From assembly GCA_903813345.2 (NCBI GenBank), contig CAIIXF020000007.1:13872714-13936713 (forward strand): a DNA stretch of 64,000 nucleotides. Reading direction: 5' to 3'. Made by a program: the position numbers and the translations under genes. Below the pieces are notes generated by a model. That model searched no databases and was not told where the DNA came from. It worked only from the letters and a program-made list of their open reading frames with translations. Origin of the DNA: Owenia fusiformis (taxonomy: Eukaryota; Annelida; Polychaeta; Sabellida; Oweniidae). Each line of letters begins with the position of its first letter. Position 1 is the stretch's first letter. Positions 26,601-36,200 of this stretch are shown here, piece by piece.

Positions 26601-28280
26601 TATAATATGTCATTTTCTGGTTAATTCAGATCTACATAGATGGCCCATATGGTACGGCCACCCGAGAGATCTTTGAATCAGATCATGCCGTTCTTATCGG
26701 GGCTGGAATAGGGGTCACTCCATTCGCCTCCATTCTGCAGAGCATTATGCACCGCCACAAGCCAGCCAGACTTAAATGTCCAAATTGCAGTCACACGTGG
26801 TTTAATGACACTGCAACATCGACAATGAATCTCAAGAAGGTACCAATCAAAGATGTCGCTTTAAGCCGATCCTACCATCCATTTACTTGAACCATTTGAT
26901 GTGTGGGAGGGAAGGTTACAGTAAATTTCGCGCGAACTGATGCGTTTGGGTTGTCAGACATTCCCCAACTTGCGACTAAAAACCGTTCATATGATAATCA
27001 AGGCGTAATAATAGGCTTGTTAAAAAACAGGGGGTCATTAGATAGTTAAAAAATTACTATGTTAGAGTTATATAGTGCGAACGATCAAGCACTTTAAGTT
27101 TGAACCTCAATATGTTGAAAACAAAAGCAACCTTCTGTTTTTGCCGCTCATCTTTGTTACGGCTTGGTGCAAAACAGTTAGTGGTACAGTTTGTAGTTTG
27201 GTTGCTTCATTAGTTTTAGTGACAAAGACCAAGGATTTGAGAAAAATTATTCGTAACGACATGATTATTTATGTCTCTCTTACCTTAAAAATGTTGACCT
27301 AATTATTTTCAAACTAAAAGTGAGCCAAGCTACATGTACAGTTTCGAAATTGTTTTGGAATGTGTTCTTTTAATTGTTCTGAAACATTCCCAATGGGGGG
27401 TGGGGGGAGGGGTGAAATAATTTTAGAAAAATATTTGAGTTATAGAATTATATATTTGATATTTTATTTTTAATGAGGAGGTATTCGATGAAAATTAAAA
27501 TATGTTTACTTCAAATAAATCTTTTGCCTGTAATAAAGATGGCAAATATGTATCGAACAATTTCAATCATATTTCTCATGAACATCATGTGACATAGCAT
27601 AGTTTAGTGGAATGGGATATTGTTGGAATAACTTCTTAAAATATAAACTATAGCAGTTCTATTTTCACGTGCAGTGCTAAATAAGTTTGGTCATGTCCAC
27701 TAGTCGAATTTTATCGTTTTAGGTTGATTTCGTGTGGATCAATCGGGAACAGAAGTCATTTGAATGGTTTGTATCTCTGTTGACCAAACTAGAGCTGGAG
27801 CAGGCAGAGGGGGGATCGTTTGGCAATTTCCTAGATATGCACATGTATATGACGTCAGCACTGAAGAAGACAGACATGAAGGGTATCGGTCTCCAGATGG
27901 CGTTGGAGATCATACATAAAAAAGAGAAACGCGATATGTTGACAGGATTGAAAACTAGAACGCAAGCCGGTCGACCGAACTGGGAAGAGGTTATAAGACT
28001 AATAATGTTATCTTAACATAAATCTATGCTATTTTATAAACTAGTTAAAATTAAAATGTGTTACGAATGAGTTCGCAAAAGATGAGTCATGTTTCAACTT
28101 TGTCTTGTTTGTCATTCTCAAATTGAATTGAAGTACATTTATTTTCAGCTATTCTCAAAAATTTCGCAAGAGAATAAAGGAAAGGTGAAGGTTTTCTTCT
28201 GTGGATCACCAGCATTGGCTAAGACGTTGAAACAGATTTGCCAGAAATTCAAATTTGATTTCCTCAAGGAGAATTTCTAA
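14172..28280 (+). CDS. NOX5: NADPH oxidase 5 (13 coding exons, complete)
   Basis: Calcium-activated transmembrane oxidase passing electrons from cytosolic NADPH through FAD and two hemes to oxygen, making superoxide. Exons: 14172-14668, 15683-15800, 16822-16972, 17355-17565, 17715-18109, 18327-18502, 19277-19468, 19849-20128, 20975-21078, 21468-21551, 26630-26839, 27723-27989, 28149-28280. They join in phase to 938 residues. Seen: EF-hand series, six-helix heme domain with His435/His449 and His522/His535, EWHPFTISSAP (FAD), GAGIGVTPFASIL and CGSPALAK (NADPH), and the C-terminal Phe. The first ATG in the open exon was chosen (A at -3); the frame stays open upstream to a TAA at 14085 but with no other ATG. 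The exon 12 donor is GAG|GTTATA, weak but forced by phase. Nearest canonical AATAAA is 28951. Introns 15801-16821, 18503-19276 and 26840-27722 hold nothing recognisable. Confidence 0.94.
14747..14784. repeat. Short repeat fragment (TCACATTTGCTCTACGGC...)
   Basis: TCACATTTGCTCTACGGC followed by ACCGTACGGCGGCCGTAG in NOX5 intron 1. A second, slightly diverged copy lies at 19525-19563 in intron 7, and the start resembles the end of the MITE at 33774-33920. It probably derives from a short palindromic element. Confidence 0.55.
14917..15003. repeat. Minisatellite of CCCGTATTAG/CCCGTATCAG
   Basis: About two and a half copies of a 36-base unit made of alternating ATCCCGTATTAG and GCCAAAATCCCGTATTGG blocks, in NOX5 intron 1. 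Confidence 0.65.
15178..15292. repeat. AATATCATATT-rich palindromic patch
   Basis: Repeated and inverted copies of AATATCATATTGAC separated by CTCGAG-type spacers, in NOX5 intron 1. It is the same motif family as in the loop of the 11977-12193 hairpin. Confidence 0.55.
15683..17565 (+). other. NOX5: NOX5 exons 2-4: EF-hand calcium sensor
   Basis: Four helix-loop-helix units. The first, IAGEDGEIDLEEF, is a shortened non-canonical loop. The next three are canonical: DEDDSGTIDISE, DVDGSGTIELGE (split between exons 3 and 4), DEDNSGEISFDE. Each canonical loop keeps acidic residues at loop positions 1, 3 and 12. Calcium binding here opens the dehydrogenase domain, which is how NOX5 is activated without cytosolic organiser subunits. 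Confidence 0.9.
17715..19468 (+). other. NOX5: NOX5 exons 5-7: ferric-reductase transmembrane domain
   Basis: Six hydrophobic helices. Paired heme ligands are visible: His435 and His449 in HKMVGIVIAVQSLVH, 14 apart, and His522 and His535 in WTHLLYVIFWALLVIHG, 13 apart. This is the spacing typical of the NOX family. RRGGHFQVFYWTH matches the helix 5 entry. Both hemes should therefore bind. Confidence 0.92.
19525..19563. repeat. Second copy of the CACATTTG...CGGCGGCCGTA fragment
   Basis: GTCACATTTGATCTACGGC then ACCGTATGGCGGCCGTAT in NOX5 intron 7, matching 14747-14784 with a few substitutions. Confidence 0.55.
22120..23181 (-). mobile_element. Mariner element, decayed, with intact ends
   Basis: A 1062-base element in NOX5 intron 10. 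Its 39-base inverted ends (start CTTGGGTGCATCAAAAAGTT) differ at one position, and it is flanked by the TA target duplication at 22118-22119 and 23182-23183. It contains a minus-strand piece of transposase (22759-22475). The neighbouring duplicate copy 23355-23551 has the same flanks joined at a single TA (23392-23393), which confirms both ends. Confidence 0.9.
22475..22759 (-). pseudogene. Mariner transposase fragment (DD34D type)
   Basis: Translates as HMDNAWPHTS, then LLPDTLPCDFFLF, then HMKRGLRGMCFET and a stop codon. Exactly 34 residues separate the Asp of MDNA from the Asp of PCDFF, the spacing of mariner DD34D transposases. The N-terminal half is missing and at least one in-frame stop is present, so it cannot encode an active enzyme. 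Confidence 0.85.
23355..23551. repeat. Duplicate copy carrying the empty mariner site
   Basis: Direct repeat of 22082-22119 joined to 23182-23341 (shared ATTAGTAAAGCTAGGATGTT, CTTCATTCAATTATCTACAA, GATGATTACAT), with about 10% substitutions by eye. The mariner is absent and only one TA lies at the junction. Confidence 0.85.
24150..24890 (-). mobile_element. 5'-truncated LINE, ORF2 C-terminus
   Basis: The minus-strand reading frame runs from about 24890 to the stop at 24400. It includes NIQETHWNACFNIKEQL and CLICIQLHNIKHMIFEC, a CxxC-H-C zinc knuckle of the reverse-transcriptase-associated zf-RVT type. On the minus strand it ends in an A/TAA-rich tail, seen as T and TTA runs at 24150-24180. 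The reverse transcriptase domain itself is missing. It lies antisense in NOX5 intron 10. The rest of that intron (24890-26629) shows only a small hairpin around 25200-25255 (CATCCTGCA...TGCAGGATG). Confidence 0.8.
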
Positions 28281-28511
28281 ACTTGCACTTCTGAAAGATA
28301 TAACCATGTGGTTTTTGTGCATGGAATACAATCAATTATAAATGGGACGTGATATGTTCATGTAGCTAATGTTTGGTATCTAATATAATAGACTAAATGT
28401 GCATAAAATACTCTTAATTTACGCCCATCACCTGGTACAAAACCAATAGTGTACCAATGAACGGAGGAAAAAAAGAAGAAGTTTATTTCCATTTTGTATA
28501 CATGTCTTATG

Positions 28512-29815
28512 TGCAATCTGATTGGTCCATGTGACTTAAATATATCCTGTATTTACACACACTTTCCACTTAGCGTTGGATACAGAGTGAGAATGACGTC
28601 AGCGTACGGTTGGCGTTGGGATACGGTTCAGTATCCCAACAATTTATACTTTCAGGATAAAAACCTCGCATCTGTAAATATAAGAAAACAATTTGAAGCA
28701 TACACACATTGTTTTCATGAAATTATAAAAATCCAATATGACAGACGAAATTCGAAAAAACGTTTCGCTACACTGCACTTTCAGCTGATGAAATTGAAGG
28801 GAAAGGACATAAGATTAAACGTACCGTATAATACGAAATACATCGATCAAAAAAGCTACGGGGTGAGTAAGGTTCATCCGTCTGAATTTTCTCAGGCCAG
28901 TCCAAGGAATTGGACTTGATTTTGGGACAGTTTCATCTGAGTGATCATGAAATAAAAACGTTATTCAATGATTTCTCGTGAAGTACAGAAACCGCCTCGT
29001 GAAATACAGATCTTCTCGGGCATAATATTTTCTGTATTTCACTCGAATCATTAAATAACATTTAATGCCCCCGTTTATTCCATGATGGTGAAATTCCCTG
29101 CAATCTGATTGGTCCATGTGACTTAAATATATTCTCTATTTACACGTACTTTCCACTTAGTGTTTGATACAGAGTGAAAATGACGTCAGCGTTGGTATAA
29201 GGTTCAGTATCCAGGATATGACTATTACTGAAAAAATCAATGGTGATTAGTTTACACCAACGCGTTCTAATCTATGCATTTTGCTAGAAATGTCTGATTT
29301 AAATATCAGGAAATGATACGATGATCATCACAATTGATAATATAATATTAGGATAAAGAACACGCATTTGTAAATATAAGATATCAATATGAAGCATGCA
29401 CATTGTTTTCAAGAAGTAAAAATCCAATATGGCAGACGAAGGTCGAAAAAACGTTTCTCTACACTGCACTTCCAGTTGATGAAATTGAAGAAGACAGAAA
29501 ATCAAAAGTACCGTATAATACAATAAAACAAGGCCGAAAGGATTTTGAAGGAATATCGATCAAAAATATCTATGAGGTGTGAACATGTGAACTGAGGTTG
29601 ATCTGTTTCTACGGTCACAAGCCAAAGAAATGGACTTGATTTGGGGGGGGGGGGTTATCTTCTGAGTAATCATGGAATAAAAACGTTATTCAATGATTTA
29701 TTGTGAAATATTCTTCACTTGAACGTCTGTATTTCACTCTTCTAGCGCATCGTGTAATACAGACCTTCTCGGGAAGAATATTTCTGAATTTCACTCGAAA
29801 CATTGAATAACTTAT
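28512..29815. repeat. Direct duplication of a foldback-bearing repeat
   Basis: Unit 1 (28512-29062) and unit 2 (29099-29815) share TGCAATCTGATTGGTCCATG, TTTCCACTTAG, ATGACGTCAGCG and AATAAAAACGTTATTCAATG in the same order. Both units end in a hairpin with inverted AATGATT...GTGAAATACAGA / TCTGTATTTCAC...AATCATT arms. The same hairpin type recurs at 35530-35666. Confidence 0.75.
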
Positions 29816-30168
29816 AGCACCCATTCACCGAGGCTAGGTAAACGATTCTGATTACGTATACTTTAGTGACGCATATACATTAAAAACGTGGATTTTAATT
29901 ATTTCGATAAAATTGATTTATAACTAAAATATAACCTTGTTGTTACTTTGCCGGCGTTTGTCAGTTCACCTGCATGTGAAACTAATGTAGACCTAATGTA
30001 GATAGTCGTCACAATACACCTTTCTAACTAATAACTAATATTATCTGGTCTGCAATAAATAAATGAATCTACAATATGGCCATGGGTGTCACAAAAAAGT
30101 GTTGCTTCACGTGAATTTTAATTGGGACCGCCTTTGTTTCACATTATTCTGGCACAAGGTACATTCAA

Positions 30169-30175
30169 TATAAAA
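30169..30175 (+). promoter_or_regulatory. Candidate TATA box for the S1 protease homologue
   Basis: TATAAAA lies 61 bases before the start codon at 30237, a position that would put transcription initiation near 30200 and leave a 5' UTR of about 37 bases. Position and match are the only support. Confidence 0.4.
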
Positions 30176-30236
30176 TCACATTGCAGTTTGTTGAAATTGA
30201 GACGAGACTAAACAAAAAAATCACATTACATTCAAT

Positions 30237-33200
30237 ATGTTGCTGTTAACCTTTGTTTGTCTGACTTACTTAACTACAGGTACGTATTCATGATAATCGC
30301 TTACAGTTTTATTTGTACACCATCGTACATCAAAAAACAATCATTTTTGATTTCATATTTGAAACCTTTGCAATTGTTATAGTAAGAAAGCGTATCGATT
30401 TTTGTGAAATGCCCAATATTTCAGGTATAGATACATGTTTATATGAGCGACATTGTAGATTAGTCTCATTTTGATATCTTATTTCATTTCCGCAAAATGC
30501 AACTCAGGTAAACAAATAAAAGGACTTTTGCGTTCCAAAACCAAAGTGACTCTTAAGGCATGGGCGTTAACTTGCAGGTTTTTACTTTGTTAATTAAATT
30601 GACCGAATTATAGCCAACGATTACAAAAATTCTTTAACTTTTTCAAGCTGTTTGCACCAAATGTTGCGATATTAGGATCCATCATTATTTATTGGAATTT
30701 TGAGGCATCGCAATAATATTGTCAGTGTTCGAACACATGTGAATATCAGCACTGCAATTAATCTTTCCAATGTGCTTTGCAGCCAACGCTGTGACGTTGG
30801 GAACAGCAGCAGCATCTGATTGGGGTTACTGGACTGCGTCAATCTTAAAGGTTGATGCAGTGAACTCCAGCATCTACACCCATACATGCGGTGGAGTCCT
30901 CCTGAATACGACTGGTTACGGCAACAGTGATAGGTTATGGATACTGTCAAGCGCAAGATGTTTTGCAGAAAAGTAGGAGTTTTTATATTCTTCCAATATA
31001 AAGAATAGCCACTGATCATACGAGGGGTTATCATAAAGTTCTCATAATATGTCTGGAAAACAAACAATTAAATCAAAACTATTTTCATTTATTCTTTCAC
31101 ATATACACTTACCAACCAGTATCTTACGTAAAAATACTATTCTGTAGGTTTTAGATAAACAAAAAAGTTAGGGGGTCTTAACCAACTTTCGATCTTCAAC
31201 GAAGGGGGGGGGGGGGTGTTTTCTAAGGGTCATTTTTACCCGAATTTTGCCAAACTGAATTATATTGATCAACAAATCCGGAGGGTTCCGATAACCCATT
31301 CACTCAAAAGAGTTTCCTTTTGCTAGTATACATTTATTTCACCTTTCTTTTCCCATTGATCAAATAAATGTAAAAATCCATTGGAAGAGACATTAATTAT
31401 CCCAAGATGATCTTGGTAAGAGTCAATAATTTGTCTGTTTTCTTGGAAAATAGGTTTCATTTCCTTTTCCCCCAGTCACATAGATTATCACAGAAATTGG
31501 AAAACATAAAATCGTTGAAACTCGGAAATAAATCATATTTGTGAAGTATGGCGCAAATGAGTTTACGACATAGGTTTTGGGATAAACAGAATAGTCAGGT
31601 TTAAAACGTTGGCATTACCCCTTGGTCAAAATAATGTACAGGGTGAGCCAAAAAGGTAATCAAATAATAACTCAGACACTATGGGTTTAGGTCATATTTG
31701 GCGAAATTGAACTTTGTTCAATACTAGTATCCTTCCATTCTACGAAGTCTCATTGTCCTAATCCCAATGATTAAGATTTTAAATGGCAATTTTACAAAAT
31801 ATGCTAAAAACGACTTGTATATTGAATGATAAACAAAAATGTAACCATATAATGCTTTTAAACGATAAGTACTTTTTTTGGAAAACATTTAGTTTTTTTC
31901 GAAAAATATAGATACAGACAGAAGCCATATACTCGTAGCATACAACTCACCTACCATAGCTTAATGTTACGTAATAATGGATACATATGATTTTAGCCAA
32001 ATCACTGCTGATTGGAGGGTTGAGGTGGGTAGACGACACATTCTAGACGACGATCCCTCAACTGTACAACTTAAGCCAGTCTCAAGGATCATTAGGGTGA
32101 GTTTCTGGACAACTCATAAGTAGGGAACAAAGCGCACATTTTTTAAATATGACTTTTTTGAGTGAATGAATTTTTATCATCATATAATATATTTTCGACC
32201 TGTATTGTTATATTTCTTATTTTGAATCAACTAACTTAAGACAATGCCAACATTACAAGGGTTCAAAGGTAGAATCAGATCTCATATACTGAGTGACAAA
32301 ATTACAAGCAACATATACAGTTGATGTAACAATGTATTCCTTACAATCCCAAATATTTTGTTTCAAAAGATCTCACTTGTTTAAGTTGCGAAGTGTAAAA
32401 ATGCAGAAATGTTTAATTTCTCACAAATAATAAATATGGTAAGCATATTTATAGACAAATGAATGCATAGTTGAAAAATCTTTAGTTTTTCTCGAAGACA
32501 TGACAAGGAACGATTAAGCCCAAAATATTCTAAATTAAATCAAAACAACTTTTTGTCAATGTTGGGCGCTGGTATAACTATATATTGTGTCTCGAAAATT
32601 GTACCCAAAAGTATATCAACAGCAAAGATAAACCAATCAATATTTTCAGATATGTTTTGCATAGTCATTTTGGCAAAACATGTACGTTTTCTCCCCAATA
32701 CTAAATTATCGTTCAGTCTTGCCTTTTTAATGCTTTAACCCTTTTTATAGCATTTGTTAAATTTAACCTCCTCATATTTCGATGACAGCCTGTACCCTTA
32801 CTACTCTCCTACACTGTGATCACATTTCGAAATGTTTCTGGTGGAATGTTTTGAATTTCTTTCAGATGTTGGCCTTTTATATGTTGTTATAGGTCTTTTG
32901 GCTTGGGATTAGTATGTTATTAATATGGTTCAATCTCCTCACAATGTCTTTATTCAGAGAGATCATGCAGACGTTGAAATTGCTTGAATTCTTGTGTGAC
33001 CCTTGCTGTACGTGGAGGGGCTCAATCTTTTTGAGACTACATTGTTCTCATTTGTCTCCATAATTCTGGAAATTGAAGCTCCATTATCAACTGCTGCTAA
33101 AACATTTGACGAAACTGGACCTGGTTCTCTATGATTGTTCTGTCGTCTTCATCGTCGAATTTCTTTCTCTGGGGCTATTTGAAGGATTATTTTAAGCTTA

Positions 33201-36200
33201 TCTCAAGCCAAAATATCTTATTAGGCCCGAACAACTTAAGGCCGACATCCAAAGAGAAATTCAAAACATTTCACCAGAAACATTATCAAATGTGATGTAA
33301 CATAAGGATGATCATGAAAGAAATGTTTGAAAATATTGATTGGTTTAGCTGTGCTGTTGATATACTTTTGGGTACATTTTTGAGACACCCTCTTGCTAGA
33401 TCTGATACTACTTTATAGCGTTTTAAAGCTATGCATCATCAATCAAATACAGGGAAGTTTGGATTACTTATATATTGAAGCTTATACACCTTAAGGATAT
33501 TCAAGGAGGTCAAATTCATCCACATATGGGCCTTTGTTTCAGTACCCCACTTACGACATCAACGACTACCAAGTGAACGACATTGCGCTTGTAAAGATGG
33601 GTAGCCGAGTTTCTTTGAACAGTCGAGTGGGAGTAGCTTTTCTTCCATCCAGAACTAATGAAAATTACGTGGGCAGAGACTGTTATCTGAGTGGCTGGGG
33701 AAAATTAAACAGTATGCTCTTTCTCACAGTGTTTTTCTGATTTTTCGGGTGTTACAAAAAGTGAACCGCTTTACTAATGCCTGGGTCACATTTGCTGCGA
33801 TTCATCGACCGGCGCCCGGCCGATGAGTACTCTGTTCAAAACTGAATACATTTGTGAACAGGATACTCAATAGGCCGTTCGCCGGCCGTTGAATCGGAGC
33901 AAATGTGACCCAAGCATTAGCAAATGATTATTCAAATCCATTATAAAATAGCCAAAGGGTATCATCAGCAACGTGTACAAACATGAAAGAGATCTGTTAC
34001 ATATTGTGTGAGAACTGACAAATCCAAAAATGCATGTAAAGAGAATCCAATATCAGATCGAGCTGCGCAACGAGACCTTTATAGCGCTTGTGCCTGCAAT
34101 CTGGTGATAGCATCTATATCAATCAGTTTTAGTCTCAAAAACAATTTGTCTGTGTGTCAGATTTCTAGGTTTCTTACATTGTTCTCTGTTTCCGAAATAC
34201 GCTCTGTCCAAAGGACCACGTGCAGTATGGCAAGTGATTTTAGACGGTCATATCTTTCACCATGAGTACTTTCTGGGCGTAAATACAGTGGTTTTCATTA
34301 AAACAACATGTTTTCTTTCAAGTTAAGTCCCCATGATGATAAAAATATCATTCGAACAATTCGAAAAATTATAAATAGGGACCCCACGTCAACAATTTTT
34401 TCAAAATGTTGACTTTATTTGCTCAAAAGAAGATCTTCTTTTTCTGATTTTTATTGTACGAAAATATTATTCAATAAGGGGTCTATTTAACATCTAGATC
34501 TTCAAAAGTAGAATGGTATTGAAAGTCTAGTTCTGAAGATATCAATTTTCGATGACCAAAAGCATGCTGAAAACAATGGATAGCATGAGTTTTCCCTATG
34601 GGAAAATAACATGGGAAATGTTGTTTTTAACTTTATCGCATTTCAATACCCACCCCCTTTTCAGAAGTTATTAATATAGTGTAGAAGAAACTTTTGATAT
34701 ATTTAAATTGAGAAAAACACGATCCTCTTTTTAGAAAATAAGCCTTACATTTTCAAAAAAGTGCAAAGATGGGGTCCTAGACCATAATTTTTCAGAGAGT
34801 TGGATTGATATTTTACTATCATGGGGACTTCACTTTAAAGAAAACATATTGTTTTAATAAAAACCACTGTATTTATATCCAGAAAGTACTCATGGTGAAA
34901 GATATGGCTGTTTAAAATCACTTGCCATACTGCACATGGACCTTTTCAGTTTGGAGGGACAAAGAATTTTAATGATAAGCGATGGGGTTACTCCTGAAAA
35001 CTGTTTAAAGTGAAAGTTTTCGGTGGAAGATGAATCGTAAAGAAATTAAGAGCAACATTCATGTTACTGTAAACAGACTTAAGAACAAAAATGCACTACA
35101 TCCAACTTGCATTAAAGTATGGAATGATTATTATGTTATTGGAGGCGAAACAGCTTCTTTAAGTCTGAAATAAGTTACTTTTCCATTGATATCGGATATT
35201 TTGGCATGGATTTTCTGGTATAATTTGCAACTGATCTCTTTTACATTTTTTATGATACCCTATTCCTTATAAAAAAGCGATCGGCTTATCTAGCTATATC
35301 CTTAAGTGAGAAAATACTTGCAAAAAGCGGATCACCTTTTTGGGACACCCGATATATCATTTTATCGTATATGATCTGTAAAATGAAGCCTTCTGATTGG
35401 TCAGTTCTTGTGCTGTGCCAATCTGTATTGCTACTGAGATTGTCCCCATTGATCATCTCCGTCGTAATAAAGAAAATGTTGGAGGGGCCATTCTCAGTAG
35501 CAATACAGAGGATCACACGATGAAACCGTTATAGAATGATTTGAAGTGCAATACAGGATATATTCTGCTCTCGATATTCTGTATTGACTTCGTCTCGTTG
35601 CAATACGGAATTTCTCGAGCAGAATATATCCTGTACTGCATTTTCAAATCATTCAATCACTTATAGTATTGAACATGTTGCCTGGAAATCTATCCATCAC
35701 GTGTTCGTATTATTAACTTGATTCTGTGTCATCCTCCAAACACAGGGGTTCCGTGATCCAGAAGTAAGAGTGGATGATGTCTTGACCCCATCTTTCGGAC
35801 GATGATCTTTTTAAAAAGTCACGATAAGTGTGGGAAAGAAAAGTCTCTTTTTTGAAGTGAACTGTATATAGCAGTATAGTGAATGAAACAAATGTATTCT
35901 TAGAACGTAAAAGGCGGGCCTTCCTGGGTCAGTCAAAATTCCACATCGAATGATGGCGTCAGTGTGGGGTACTTAACAAGTACTGTCTACGTTTATTATA
36001 AAGGCTTTGATGAAGACACCGCCCCGGAGTTCATCCTAGGAGGTCGAGCTATGCAGATCGCAGACACGTTTACAATCTCCAACGCTGACTGCTCCAGCCA
36101 GTACCCTGCCATTGTAAACACCATGGTCTGTGCAATGAGGTCAGAAACAGAATACCCAAGTCCGTGTGGAGAGGTAGGTGGACTAGACTTGAATTGCATT

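Larger units (their letters stand above)
19849..28280 (+). other. NOX5: NOX5 exons 8-13: FAD/NADPH dehydrogenase domain
   Basis: Exon 8: THLIISRPDNFRFKAGDY, EWHPFTISSAP (FAD). Exon 8 ends with a basic stretch and a triple Cys (KKNTKVRHCCCP). Exons 9-10 code a variable charged loop of about 60 residues. Exon 11: YIDGPYGTATREIF and GAGIGVTPFASILQS. Exon 12: VDFVWINREQKSFEWF, MYMTSALKKTDMKGIGLQMA, TRTQAGRPNW. Exon 13: VFFCGSPALAK and the terminal ENF. All nucleotide-binding motifs are intact. Confidence 0.9.
28281..30236. other. Intergenic region between NOX5 and the S1 protease homologue
   Basis: Mostly a direct duplication (28512-29062 and 29099-29815, listed separately). 28281-28511 would include the NOX5 3' UTR. 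29816-30168 has nothing recognisable. One copy of the duplication reads open for 141 codons at 28494-28919, but the other copy breaks that frame, so no gene is called. Confidence 0.6.

Noticed and set aside
28494-28919. 141-codon open frame after NOX5
   Set aside because: It lies in a duplicated repeat and the other copy does not keep the frame; no domain or splice signals.
31637-35350. One large mariner from CAGGGTGAGCCAAAAAGG (31637) to an inverse-looking end near 35330-35350
   Set aside because: The span would contain protease exons 3 and 4. A better partner for the internal ends (32583/33391) exists, so these two are separate solitary ends.
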